DNA of 64,000 nucleotides, from the NCBI RefSeq assembly GCF_002305895.1, contig NZ_CP022203.1:3264501-3328500 (forward strand). Direction: 5' to 3'. The position numbers and the translations under genes are program-made. Position 1 is the stretch's first letter; the number at the start of each line of letters is the position of its first letter. The notes under the pieces were generated by a model. It did not search any database, was not told the DNA's origin, and saw only the letters and a list, made by a program, of their open reading frames with translations. Source of the stretch: Corallococcus macrosporus DSM 14697 (lineage in GTDB: Bacteria > Myxococcota > Myxococcia > Myxococcales > Myxococcaceae). Positions 9,577-18,350 of this stretch are shown piece by piece.

Positions 9577-10047
9577 ATGGCGGACAAGCGTCGTTTCGAC
9601 CTCTTCGCGGACTTCCTGGTGGAGCGCTTCAGCGCCCCGCGCGTCTTCGACGTGGCCGGGGGGCAGGGGAAGCTGAACGAGGCCCTGACGAAGCGCGGCC
9701 GCGCCGTCACCACCTTCGACCTGCGGCACAAGCACCTGCCCGTCCAGTACGCCCAGCGCATCTTCACGCTGGAGGAGCCGTGCGAGGCGGAGCTGGTGGT
9801 GGGCATGCACCCGGACGGCGCCACCCGCATCATCATCCAGTACGCGGCGGCGCACCGGCTGCCCTTCGCCGTGGTGCCGTGCTGCTCCGACAACGGGATG
9901 CCCTACAACCCGTGGATGCGGCACCTGGCCGAGCTGGCCCGCGAGTCCGGCTTCACCACCGTGGAGGAGGTGAAGCTCTCCATGGACGGCCGCGCCCGCG
10001 TCATCGTGGGTGAGCACGGCCCGGCGACGCCAGCCACAGGGGCGTAA
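9577..10047 (+). CDS. Small SAM-methyltransferase-like protein
   Basis: A 156-residue soluble protein. Residues 16-40 resemble SAM-binding motif I (FDVAGGQGKLNEAL) followed by an acidic strand end (TTFDLRHKH). A PCCSDN segment sits where class I methyltransferases often have a catalytic Asn/Pro motif, but this is not the usual NPPY. Its length suggests a minimal Rossmann methyltransferase without a separate substrate domain. The substrate is unknown. The ATG follows a clear GGAGG (9567-9571). It is probably co-transcribed with holA. It could instead be a non-catalytic relative. Confidence 0.68.
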   Translation: MADKRRFDLFADFLVERFSAPRVFDVAGGQGKLNEALTKRGRAVTTFDLRHKHLPVQYAQRIFTLEEPCEAELVVGMHPDGATRIIIQYAAAHRLPFAVVPCCSDNGMPYNPWMRHLAELARESGFTTVEEVKLSMDGRARVIVGEHGPATPATGA

Positions 10048-10110
10048 TGGCTGTCCGTGGCCCCGGCCAGGAGGCGGGGCCGTGCGCGGCGCGCGACTCC
10101 CTGGGGGGCC

Positions 10111-10920
10111 CTAGAGCGCTGTCCCAGCGGGGGCGGCCAGCAGGCCCGTGACGTCCTTCCACGGCCCCGTACAGGGCGCCGTGTCCGAAGCCAGGTAGTG
10201 CCCGACGCGCCCCGGCGCCAGCGCCACCACGGCGGACGAGCGCGTGCCATAGAGCGGCGTGTGGATGCAGAGCGCCTGGAGGCGCTGAAGGAATTCACGG
10301 GGCAGGTCCTCGCCCGCGCCCGGGGGCGGAATCAGCGCCTCGGCGGGGAGCGTCGGGTCGGCCAGCACCGCCTTCAGTCCCTCCGCCAGCTCCGGCCAGG
10401 GCTTCTTCGCCACCTCGGTGGTCAGCAGCCGGGCCCGCTCCACCTTGGGCAACTCCTGTGCGTTCAGCACGTCGTTGGGCAGGACATGGACGCCCTCGGG
10501 GACGTCCTCCCGCCGCAGCTGCCGGTCCGTCCTCCGGGCGTAGGCCACGCGGAGCCGTTGGGCATCCCCATAGAGGAGGTTGAAGGGCATGAACGCATCG
10601 CCCGGCAGGGTGTCCAGGTACCGGTCCACGGCCTCCACGCTGCCGGCCTGGAGGGCCTTGAGCACCACCTCGCCCCGCGAGCGGGGGGCCGGACCCTGGC
10701 CTCGCTCGCCCCGCTGGTTCGTCAGGCCGACGAACAACCCGCCGCGGGTTACACCCATCCACGTCCCACCGCGCTCCTCGTCCCGGCCGCCCACGGCGAG
10801 CGGGGACTCCAGCAGCACCTGGGGACCGGTGGCGGGGCGGGCGTAGAACTCGTCCCGGTTGGCCGCGAGCACCAGCGGCCATTCGGGGTGGATGTGGCGC
10901 AGGATGATGATGGTGCACAT
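10111..10920 (-). CDS. NRDE family (TANGO2-like) protein
   Basis: A 269-residue protein of the NRDE/TANGO2 family. The hallmark N-terminus is MCTII with Cys at position 2, followed by NRDEF at about 20-24, GGTWMG near 50, and GLTNQRG. The C-terminal LYGTRSSAVV is also typical. The conserved Cys2 suggests an Ntn-hydrolase-like fold. The biochemical role is poorly defined; haem or lipid handling has been proposed for relatives. The start is fixed by the conserved MC. It is divergent from metG across a 115-bp gap that must hold both promoters. Confidence 0.85.
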   Translation of the reverse strand: MCTIIILRHIHPEWPLVLAANRDEFYARPATGPQVLLESPLAVGGRDEERGGTWMGVTRGGLFVGLTNQRGERGQGPAPRSRGEVVLKALQAGSVEAVDRYLDTLPGDAFMPFNLLYGDAQRLRVAYARRTDRQLRREDVPEGVHVLPNDVLNAQELPKVERARLLTTEVAKKPWPELAEGLKAVLADPTLPAEALIPPPGAGEDLPREFLQRLQALCIHTPLYGTRSSAVVALAPGRVGHYLASDTAPCTGPWKDVTGLLAAPAGTAL

Positions 10921-11035
10921 GCGTATCCGGTCGATAACATCTCCGGCTCCGCGGCGCATTCGGGCCCGCGGCCTTCACGCCGCCGATGACCTCGGCCATC
11001 CGAGCGGCTAAGGTCCGCCGCCCTCAGGAGAGTCC

Positions 11036-13144
11036 ATGGCGGAGAGAATCCTCGTCACCAGCGCGCTGCCCTACGCGAACGGCCCGGTCCACATCGGCCA
11101 CGCCGTCGAGTACGTGCAGACCGACATCTACGTTCGTTTCCTCCGCTCGTGCGGCAGGGACGTCGTCTACTTCTGTGCCGATGACACCCACGGCACCCCC
11201 ATCGAGCTGAACGCGGCGAAGCAGGGCCTCAAGCCCGAGGAGTTCGTCGCCCGCTTCCACGAGGAGCACCAGCGGGACTTCCACGACCTCGACGTCCGCT
11301 TCGACTGCTTCCACTCCACCAACTCGCCGGAGAACCGCCAGTACGCGGAGCTCATCTACGGGCGGCTGAAGGAGAAGGGCGACATCGAGCGCCGGAACAT
11401 CGAGCAGACCTACTGCGAGAAGGACCGCCGCTTCCTGCCGGACCGCTTCATCAAGGGCACCTGCCCCAACTGCAAGGCGCCGGACCAGTACGGTGACGCC
11501 TGCGAGAAGTGCGGCAAGGCCTACGCGCCCACGGACCTCATCGACGCGCGCTGTGCCCTGTGCGGCACGCCCCCGGTCCGCAAGCACTCCGAACACCTGT
11601 TCTTCAAGCTGTCGCGGCACGCGGACTTCCTCCAGGACGTGCTGCGCAAGCCGGGCTTCCTCCACCCGGGCCTGGCCACCCAGCTCCAGGGCTTCTTTGA
11701 GAAGGGCCTGGCGGACTGGGACATCAGCCGCGACGGGCCGTACTTCGGCTTCGCGATTCCGGGTGAGACGGACAAGTACTTCTACGTCTGGCTGGACGCG
11801 CCCATCGGCTACATCGCCACCACGGAGAAGTGGGCGAAGGAGACGGGCAAGGCGAAGAGCGCGCTGGACTACTGGGCCGCGGACGCCGACACCCGCATCA
11901 TCCACTTCATCGGCAAGGACATCGTCTACTTCCACGCGCTGTTCTGGCCGGCCGTGCTCAACGTCGCGGGCTTCCACGGCCCCAGCGAAATCAAGGTCCA
12001 CGGCCACCTCACGGTGAACGGCGAGAAGATGTCGAAGAGCCGCGGCACCATGGTGCCGGTGCGCGACTACCTGGACCACCTGGACCCCAGCTACCTGCGC
12101 TACTTCTACGCGGCCAACCTGGGCCCGGGCGTGGAGGACCTGGACCTCAACCTCAAGGACTTCCGCCAGCGCGTGAATGGCGAGCTGGTCAACAACGTGG
12201 GCAACCTGGCCAACCGCGCCCTGTCGCTGCTGGCCGGTCCGCTGGAGAAGCGCCTGGCGCCCGGCCGCGCCGAGGGCCCGGGCCGCGCCTTGGTGGAGGC
12301 CGCGCTCGCCCGCGTGCCGGAGGTTCGCGACGCGTTCGACAAGCTGGAGTATCGGTCCGCCATCCGCGTCATCACCGAGATTGCCTCGGCCGCCAACGGC
12401 TTCCTCCAGACAGCCGCCCCGTGGGCCCAGGTGAAGAAGGACGCGGAGGTCGCTCGCGCGGACCTGTCCGACGCCGCGGACGTGGCCTACCTCCTGGGCG
12501 CGCTGCTCGCTCCGGTGACGCCGCGCCTGTCGGAGAAGCTCTTCGCCCAGCTCGGCGCGGAGCCGCTGACGTTCCAGGCCCTGGAGGGCGCGAAGTACCC
12601 GCTGTTGGATCGCAGCCGCCCCATTGGCACGCCCGAGCCGCTGCTGCCGCGGCTGGAGGAGGAGCGCGTCAACGCCATCATCAAGCTGCCGGAAGGCGCT
12701 CCGGCGCCGCAGGCCGCGGAGGGCAAGCCATCCAAGGGCGCCAAGGCGGAGAAGAAGCCCGCCGAGGCCCCCGCCGCGACGCAGGCGTCACCGGGCGCCG
12801 GCGCGGCCGAGGCCTCGGGTGAAATCGAGTACGACGACTTCGCCAAGGTGGTGCTGAAAGCCGGCAAGGTGCTGGCCGCGGAGAAGGTTCCGAAGGCGGA
12901 CAAGCTCATCAAGCTCACCATCGACCTGGGCGAGGGGAGCCCGCGCACCATCGTCTCCGGCATCGCGGAGGCCTTCGCGCCGGAAGCCCTCACCGGGCGC
13001 AACGTGGTGGTGGTGGCCAACCTCAAGCCGCGCAAGCTCAAGGGCATCGAGTCGCGCGGCATGGTCCTGACGGCGGGGCCGGGTGGCAAGGAGCTGTCGC
13101 TGCTGGACCCGGGCGACGTGGCCCCTGGCAGCGAGGTGAAGTGA
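11036..13144 (+). CDS. metG: Methionyl-tRNA synthetase
   Basis: Charges tRNA-Met with methionine in the cytoplasm. The 702-residue product is a class I synthetase with the HIGH motif (VHIGH, residues 19-23). A Cys-rich zinc knuckle insert carries paired CxxC motifs (CPNCK, CEKCG, CALCG, about 144-180), and KMSKS lies near residue 331. An Ala/Pro/Lys-rich linker joins it to a C-terminal EMAPII/Arc1p-like tRNA-binding domain (about 597-702), which dimerises the enzyme in relatives. The length matches the E. coli-type enzyme. The next gene starts one base after its stop. Confidence 0.97.
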   Translation: MAERILVTSALPYANGPVHIGHAVEYVQTDIYVRFLRSCGRDVVYFCADDTHGTPIELNAAKQGLKPEEFVARFHEEHQRDFHDLDVRFDCFHSTNSPENRQYAELIYGRLKEKGDIERRNIEQTYCEKDRRFLPDRFIKGTCPNCKAPDQYGDACEKCGKAYAPTDLIDARCALCGTPPVRKHSEHLFFKLSRHADFLQDVLRKPGFLHPGLATQLQGFFEKGLADWDISRDGPYFGFAIPGETDKYFYVWLDAPIGYIATTEKWAKETGKAKSALDYWAADADTRIIHFIGKDIVYFHALFWPAVLNVAGFHGPSEIKVHGHLTVNGEKMSKSRGTMVPVRDYLDHLDPSYLRYFYAANLGPGVEDLDLNLKDFRQRVNGELVNNVGNLANRALSLLAGPLEKRLAPGRAEGPGRALVEAALARVPEVRDAFDKLEYRSAIRVITEIASAANGFLQTAAPWAQVKKDAEVARADLSDAADVAYLLGALLAPVTPRLSEKLFAQLGAEPLTFQALEGAKYPLLDRSRPIGTPEPLLPRLEEERVNAIIKLPEGAPAPQAAEGKPSKGAKAEKKPAEAPAATQASPGAGAAEASGEIEYDDFAKVVLKAGKVLAAEKVPKADKLIKLTIDLGEGSPRTIVSGIAEAFAPEALTGRNVVVVANLKPRKLKGIESRGMVLTAGPGGKELSLLDPGDVAPGSEVK

Positions 13145-13145
13145 C

Positions 13146-14123
13146 GTGGCGGACTGGCGTGCCGAACGGGACCAGGCCCTCCTGACTCTGGAGCGAGAGA
13201 ATCGCCCGGCGTTCCGGACGGAAGCCGCGCTCCAGCTCTATCACCTCGCGTCGGAGGTCCCCGAGCACGCCGCCGAATTCCTGGAGGCGCTCCCCCGTCT
13301 GCTGGCGGACAAGCAGGTGGAGGTGCGCCGGGCGGGGGTGAGCCTGGCCTCCGTGGTGGTGCCTCCGGCGGAGCTGCCGGAGCTGCTCATCGCCCGCCTG
13401 CGGGACGAGGAGTGGCAGATTCGTCTGGAGGCCACCGGCCGGCTGGCGGACCTGGCCCGGCCGGAGCTGCGCGGCGCGCTGGCCAGCATGCTGGAGGACG
13501 GCACCTTCGAGGTCCGCTTCGAGGCCGCGCGCGGCATCGCCTCCCTCCAGCACGCCGCGGGGCTGGACGTCCTGCTGGAGGCGCTGGACGCGGACCTGCT
13601 GCGCTTCCGGGCGCTGGGCGCGTTGGCGGAGCTGGGGGACGCGCGCGCGCTGCCCCCGGTGAAGAAGCTCTTTGGCCGCTGGCTCCTGCCCGCCTTCGAC
13701 AAGACGCAGGCCGCCGGGGTGCTGGCGAAGCTGGGAGACCCCGACGGCGCGACGTACCTGCTCCAGCGGATGGCGAAGAAGCGGTGGAGCCCGGACCGCG
13801 CCCTGGCCGTGGAGCTCTGCGGCGAGGTGAAGGCCCCCGGCGCGCTGGAGCGGCTCAAAGAAGTGCTGGACGACGTGAAGGACCCCTGCCAGGGCGCGGC
13901 CGCGAGGGGCCTGGGCCGGCTGGGGGACGCGCGGGCGCTGCCCTGGCTGGTAGGCCTGCTCCAGGACACGCAGGCCTCCGAGGACACCCGGCTGGACGCC
14001 GCGGATGGGCTGTGGCGCCTCGGCGGGGCGGAGGCGCGTGAGGCCGTTCGCAACGCGGTGAGTACCTTTCCCTCGCCAGAGGCACGCGCCGAACTGGAAG
14101 AGCTGTTGCGGGAGGAGTCATGA
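13146..14123 (+). CDS. HEAT-repeat protein
   Basis: A 325-residue alpha-solenoid made of about eight degenerate HEAT or PBS-lyase-type repeats. Each repeat carries an LGD.RALP- or VR..A-like core, for example LAELGDARALPPVKKL and LGRLGDARALPWLVGLL. No signal peptide or membrane segment is seen. Such proteins act as binding scaffolds, and the partner is unknown. The start is a GTG one base after the metG stop. The 3' end overlaps the tatD start (ATGA at 14120), so metG, this gene and tatD form a tight operon. Confidence 0.82.
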   Translation: MADWRAERDQALLTLERENRPAFRTEAALQLYHLASEVPEHAAEFLEALPRLLADKQVEVRRAGVSLASVVVPPAELPELLIARLRDEEWQIRLEATGRLADLARPELRGALASMLEDGTFEVRFEAARGIASLQHAAGLDVLLEALDADLLRFRALGALAELGDARALPPVKKLFGRWLLPAFDKTQAAGVLAKLGDPDGATYLLQRMAKKRWSPDRALAVELCGEVKAPGALERLKEVLDDVKDPCQGAAARGLGRLGDARALPWLVGLLQDTQASEDTRLDAADGLWRLGGAEAREAVRNAVSTFPSPEARAELEELLREES

Positions 14124-14896
14124 GATTCGTCGACGCCCACTGTCACCTCGAGGTGAAGGACTACCCGGACGTCATGGCCGTGCTGGACGCGGCGCGCGCC
14201 GCGGGGCTGGTCCACGCCGTGGTGGTGGGCCAGTTCCACGGCCCGGGCAACTGGGGCAACGCGCTGGAGCTGGCGGCGGCGCACCCGGAGTTCCTGTCGC
14301 CCACGCTGGGCATCCACCCGCACGAGGCCGCGCGCGCCACCGAGGAGGACCTGCTCACGTTGGAGCGCACCTGCGCGCGCCCCGAGGTCCGGGCGGTGGG
14401 CGAGGCGGGCCTGGACTACTACTACGACCACTCGCCGCGCGAGGCGCAGGCGGAGGTGTTCCGGCGGCAGTGCGCGCTGGCGCGCCAGTTGGGCAAGCCG
14501 CTGGTGGTGCACGTGCGCGACGCGCATGATGACTGCGACGCCATCCTCGGCGAGACGGGCGTGTCCCAGGGCGTCATCCACTGCTTCACCGGCGACACGG
14601 ACGCCGCGCGGCGCTACCTGGACCGGGGCTTCCTCCTGTCGCTGTCAGGCGTCATCACCTACAAGAAGACGGAGGCGCTCCAGGACGCGGTGCGCTTCGC
14701 GCCGTTGGACCGGCTGATGGTGGAGACGGACAGCCCCTACCTGGCGCCGGTGCCGCACCGGGGGCGGAAGAACCAGCCCTCGCACGTGGTGGAGACGGCG
14801 AAGAAGGTGGCCGAACTCAAGGGCGTGACGCTGGAGGAGGTGGCCGCCGCCACCACCGCCAACGCCGCCGCCCTCTTCAACCTCAACCTGCGTTGA
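14120..14896 (+). CDS. tatD: TatD family metal-dependent DNase
   Basis: A 258-residue TIM-barrel hydrolase. The metal-binding motif DAHCHLE is at the N-terminus. A conserved Glu (VGEAGLDYY), VVHVRDAH, HCFTGD and VETDSPYLAP follow in the family order. TatD enzymes are 3'-5' exonucleases linked to DNA repair and RNA turnover; despite the name they are not part of Tat export. The length is normal. The start overlaps the upstream stop by four bases. The last 14 bases overlap the 3' end of the convergent gene at 14883. Confidence 0.93.
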   Translation: MRFVDAHCHLEVKDYPDVMAVLDAARAAGLVHAVVVGQFHGPGNWGNALELAAAHPEFLSPTLGIHPHEAARATEEDLLTLERTCARPEVRAVGEAGLDYYYDHSPREAQAEVFRRQCALARQLGKPLVVHVRDAHDDCDAILGETGVSQGVIHCFTGDTDAARRYLDRGFLLSLSGVITYKKTEALQDAVRFAPLDRLMVETDSPYLAPVPHRGRKNQPSHVVETAKKVAELKGVTLEEVAAATTANAAALFNLNLR

Positions 14897-16859
14897 GGCC
14901 GCCGGCCAGGGCCGCGAGGTCCTGGTCCATCTGCGGCACGTCCAGCAGCAACGCGTCCGGGTCGTACTGGAAGTCCGCCTGCTTCAGCTTCAGCAGGGCC
15001 TGCAACGCGGGCTCGCCGGAGTGGCCGCCGAAGGACGCGAAGACGACGCGGCCCCGCTCCAGGTGCAGGTAGCCCTCCAGCGTGTGCTGGCGCAGGTTGA
15101 GCCGGCCGCTCTTGTGGCCGCCGCCCAGCGTGCGCAGCAGCTCGCGCGGGGGGAGCTCGTCGAAGCTGCCGCGCACCACGCGGCCGGGGCCGTTGTGCTG
15201 CACCCGGTCGTCGAAGAGCGCCTGCACCGTCGTCGCGATGGCGGGCTTGTCCGCGGGCGACAGCACGTCCGTGGCGCCGGCCATGAGCAGCCGCTCGCGC
15301 GTGGGGGCGTCGGGCTCGCCCACCACCGCGATGGGCAGCCCCGCCGTCTCCGGCGCGGAGCGGGCCTGCTCCAGCAGGTCCATGACGTCCTGCAGGCCCA
15401 GCCGCAGGCTCACCACCAGCACGTCGCAGTCCTGCCGCGCCAGGCCATCCCGCGCGCCCTCCACGGTGGACAGCGCGTGCGCCACCAGGCCCTGCTTCAG
15501 CACCGCCTCCAGCAGCTCGCCGCGCGCCGTCTCGTCCGGCTCCACCACGAGCACCTGGCGGCCCTCGCTCTCCAGCCGGTGGCGCAGCAGCTCGCCGCTC
15601 TGGAGCTGGATGACGATGTCCGCCACCACCGGGTCGTAGAGCACGCCCGCGTACTTGCGCAGGTGCTCCAGGGCCTGCTCCTTGGGCAGCACGCGGCCCA
15701 GGGCGTTGCCCGGGTTCTTCGTCAGCTCCAGGAAGCTGTCCACCGCGGCCAGGATGCGCGCGCCCAGGGTGATGTCCTCGCCCTTGGCGCCCTGGGGCGT
15801 GCCGGAGCCGTCCCAGGCCTCGTACATCTGCGCCAGGATGGTGTTCGTCTGCGCGGGCAGGTGCACCGTCTCGAACATGCGGGTGGGGACGCGGCAGGCC
15901 TGCTTCGCCTGCGCCTTCCACTCCGGGTTGACGGCGTTGCTCGCCAGCGAGAAGTGCCGCTCCGCCGGCTTGCCCAGGTCATGGAGGTAGGCGGCGATGG
16001 ACAGCGCGGCCAGCTCCTTGTGGGGCATGCCCATGCGCTGGCCCACGATGCCGGCCTGCCGCGCGAGCTGCGCGGAGTGCCCCCGGTGGCGCTGCCGGTC
16101 CTGCTCCAGCAGGCCCACCATGATGCCCAGCGTCTCCACGTAGTCGCTGTCGCTGACCAGCCCGCGCGGGCCGCCGGGCTCGCGCCGCTGGGTGGACGGG
16201 CGGACCGCCGGGGTGCCGGTGCTGCTGCCGCGCTGCAGCCGCATCCGCGCGTCCGTCTCCACGCGGAAGTTGAGGCTGAGCCCGCCCCGGTTGCCGGTGC
16301 CCGTCGTGGTGCCCGCGAAGGTGCGCCCGTGCTCCGGCGCGCCCGCGCGGGACGGCGCGGCCGGGGCCGCGCTCTGCGCGTTGGCGCCCTCCAGCAGCGC
16401 GGTGAAGGCGGTGGGGTCGCCGTAGTAGTGCTTGCGGATGGCCGCGGAGATGGCGCTGCGCAGGCCCACGTACGCGTAGACCTCCGACATGCCCGTGACG
16501 AGGGCGATCTCGTCCATCAGCGACTTGTTCTGCGGCTCGGCGGCGACCACGGAGAGCAGCTTGCGCTCCGGGTCCACCGCCAGCGGCAGCACGTTCTGCG
16601 CCTCGGCCAGACGCACCGGGAGCCGGTCCAGCACCTCGGTGGCGATGCGCGCCTTCGCCAGCTTGTCCGCGCTGACGAAGCGCGTCTGGAACTCCGCCGC
16701 CAGGAAGCGCAGCAGCGCCGCCTCCTGGAGCAGCCCCAGCTCCACCAGGCAATCACCGACCTTGTGGCCGGTGATCTTCTGGTGCTCCAGGGCCTGTTCC
16801 ACGGCCCCGGCGTTGACGAGCCCCGCCTCGATGAGGCGCTCTCCCAACCTCTTCGCCAT
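14883..16859 (-). CDS. Signalling protein: MshEN-like domain, degenerate HD-GYP, receiver and DUF4388
   Basis: A 658-residue multidomain cytoplasmic protein. The N-terminus (1-150) resembles the GspE/MshE N-terminal domain that can bind c-di-GMP. Residues about 230-400 form an HD-GYP-like phosphodiesterase core with HDLGK near 291 and WDGSGTP near 348, where GYP is replaced by GTP. A CheY-like receiver spans about 433-550 (QVLVVEPDE). A DUF4388/PATAN domain spans about 555-643 (VVRGSFDELP, SGRLNLR). Enzymatic turnover of c-di-GMP is uncertain because the GYP loop is altered. It starts 10 bp after the YhaM-like gene and is probably in one operon with it. Confidence 0.82.
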   Translation of the reverse strand: MAKRLGERLIEAGLVNAGAVEQALEHQKITGHKVGDCLVELGLLQEAALLRFLAAEFQTRFVSADKLAKARIATEVLDRLPVRLAEAQNVLPLAVDPERKLLSVVAAEPQNKSLMDEIALVTGMSEVYAYVGLRSAISAAIRKHYYGDPTAFTALLEGANAQSAAPAAPSRAGAPEHGRTFAGTTTGTGNRGGLSLNFRVETDARMRLQRGSSTGTPAVRPSTQRREPGGPRGLVSDSDYVETLGIMVGLLEQDRQRHRGHSAQLARQAGIVGQRMGMPHKELAALSIAAYLHDLGKPAERHFSLASNAVNPEWKAQAKQACRVPTRMFETVHLPAQTNTILAQMYEAWDGSGTPQGAKGEDITLGARILAAVDSFLELTKNPGNALGRVLPKEQALEHLRKYAGVLYDPVVADIVIQLQSGELLRHRLESEGRQVLVVEPDETARGELLEAVLKQGLVAHALSTVEGARDGLARQDCDVLVVSLRLGLQDVMDLLEQARSAPETAGLPIAVVGEPDAPTRERLLMAGATDVLSPADKPAIATTVQALFDDRVQHNGPGRVVRGSFDELPPRELLRTLGGGHKSGRLNLRQHTLEGYLHLERGRVVFASFGGHSGEPALQALLKLKQADFQYDPDALLLDVPQMDQDLAALAGGLNAG

Positions 16860-16869
16860 GTGGCCTGCC

Positions 16870-18303
16870 TCAGCTCTCCGAGGAACCCTCGCCGCCCTTG
16901 TCGGACGATACCGTGGTCAGCGCGCTGAACGGCTTGAACGTCAGCTCCCTGGGCAGCGAGCTCGCGTCACGCGGCGGCCGCTCCTCGCGGGGCGGCCGGG
17001 GCGGGCGCTCCTCACGGGGCTGCCGCTCCTCGCGGGGCGGACGCTCCTTGCGCGGCGGACGCTGGGCCTGCTCCTGCTGCGCAGCCGCCCCCTCGGCCGG
17101 GGCGCCGCCCTGCTGCGGCTTCTCCGCCCGGGCCTTGCGCTTCTCCTCGCGGCCCTTGCGGCGGCCACCTCCCTCCACCGGGGCGCGGCCCCGCGAGGTG
17201 GGCGAGGCGCCCTTCCAGAGCTGGCGCTCGTAGGGGCGCACCACGTCCGTCCACTTGTCGTGCGAGTCGCGCTGCATGGCCTCCAGCCACGAGGCGATGC
17301 GCGCGTCGAGCGACTCCAGTGAGTGGATGATCTGCGCCTCCAGCGTCACCGGCGACTTCGGGCTGCCGTGCTGCGCGTCGCCGTGCTGGGAGATGACCAG
17401 GTGCGTGAGGTGCTGCTCCAGGAGCGGCGGGAAGCCAGGGATGGCCAGCGCCTTCTCGCGCAGCTTCTGCGCCGTCAGGACCAGGTTGCCCACCAGCCGG
17501 CCCTCGTCGGAGGACTCGGAGGCGTCCGCCGCCTTCATCACCTGCTGGAGGAGCGCGCCGGCCAGCAGCAGGTCCCGGTCCGCCATGGGGTACTGGTCCG
17601 CCACGCGGAGCGTCAGCCGCATCACCGACAGGATGTGCTCCGCCAGGCCGCCGCGCCACGCGTGGTGCGTGCCCCGGGCGCCCTGGGCCACCGGCAGGCC
17701 GGACGCGATCTTCGGCTCGTCCAGGAAGGCCAGCAGGAGCTGCTTCACGAACGCGTCGCTGATGCGCTCGGAGACCATCTCCCGGATGAGGCCGGCGGCG
17801 CGCGCGCCACCCGGGCCCTCGTTGCCGCGAGCCTCACCCTTGTCGGCCTTCTCGGGCTTCTCCGCCTTGGCTTCCGGGGCGGCCTTGGGCTCGGGCGCCG
17901 CGGGCTTCGCCTCGGCGGGGGGCGGGGCCGGGGGCGGCTCGAACTCCTTGGGGTCCAGGGGCTCGGGGTCCAGGCGCTCCACGGCCTCGACGACGACCTG
18001 GGTGCGGCCGTGGAACTGGATGACGTTGCCCTGGACGAGCACGAAGTCGCCCGGCTGGAAGAGGGGCTCGAGCGTGTCGACCTTGTCGAAGACGCGGGCG
18101 TCGACCTCGCCGCTCTTGTCGACGAGCGTGGCGGAGACGAACACCTTGCCGCTGCGGGCGGTCACCTTCTCCTTCTTGGTGACGCGGAAGACGGTATGGA
18201 CGCGGTCCTTCTCCCGCAGGTCGGCCGCATACACCTTGCGGACGGTCTCCACGGAGCCTTCCTGGGTGGGGGACGCGGACTCGGGCACGTTTTCGTTGGT
18301 CAT
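16870..18303 (-). CDS. YhaM-like OB-fold/HD-domain protein with missing HD ligands
   Basis: A 477-residue protein like YhaM 3'-5' exoribonucleases. An OB fold covers about 30-130 (FVLVQGNVIQFHGRTQVVVE). A Pro/Ala/Lys-rich linker follows, then an HD-type domain starting near 185 with the first metal His pair (HHAWRGGLAEH, about 214). Where YhaM has a HD pair the sequence is GALLQQVMKA (about 252), so two metal ligands are lost. A charged tail (about 415-477) repeats PPREER/QPREER units and looks disordered and RNA-binding. Inference: an RNA-binding protein without nuclease activity. The ATG at 18303 was chosen; an in-frame GTG at 18324 is an alternative. Confidence 0.75.
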   Translation of the reverse strand: MTNENVPESASPTQEGSVETVRKVYAADLREKDRVHTVFRVTKKEKVTARSGKVFVSATLVDKSGEVDARVFDKVDTLEPLFQPGDFVLVQGNVIQFHGRTQVVVEAVERLDPEPLDPKEFEPPPAPPPAEAKPAAPEPKAAPEAKAEKPEKADKGEARGNEGPGGARAAGLIREMVSERISDAFVKQLLLAFLDEPKIASGLPVAQGARGTHHAWRGGLAEHILSVMRLTLRVADQYPMADRDLLLAGALLQQVMKAADASESSDEGRLVGNLVLTAQKLREKALAIPGFPPLLEQHLTHLVISQHGDAQHGSPKSPVTLEAQIIHSLESLDARIASWLEAMQRDSHDKWTDVVRPYERQLWKGASPTSRGRAPVEGGGRRKGREEKRKARAEKPQQGGAPAEGAAAQQEQAQRPPRKERPPREERQPREERPPRPPREERPPRDASSLPRELTFKPFSALTTVSSDKGGEGSSES

Positions 18304-18350
18304 TGCGGCGGCGGACACTACCACTCCGGCGGCCGCGCGGGGGGACGGCC

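Noticed and set aside
16940-17060. Repeat-rich stretch considered as a DNA tandem repeat or CRISPR
   Set aside because: The repetition is the protein-level PPREER/QPREER pattern of the YhaM-like tail. Units are 15-20 bp, uneven and continuous with no spacers.
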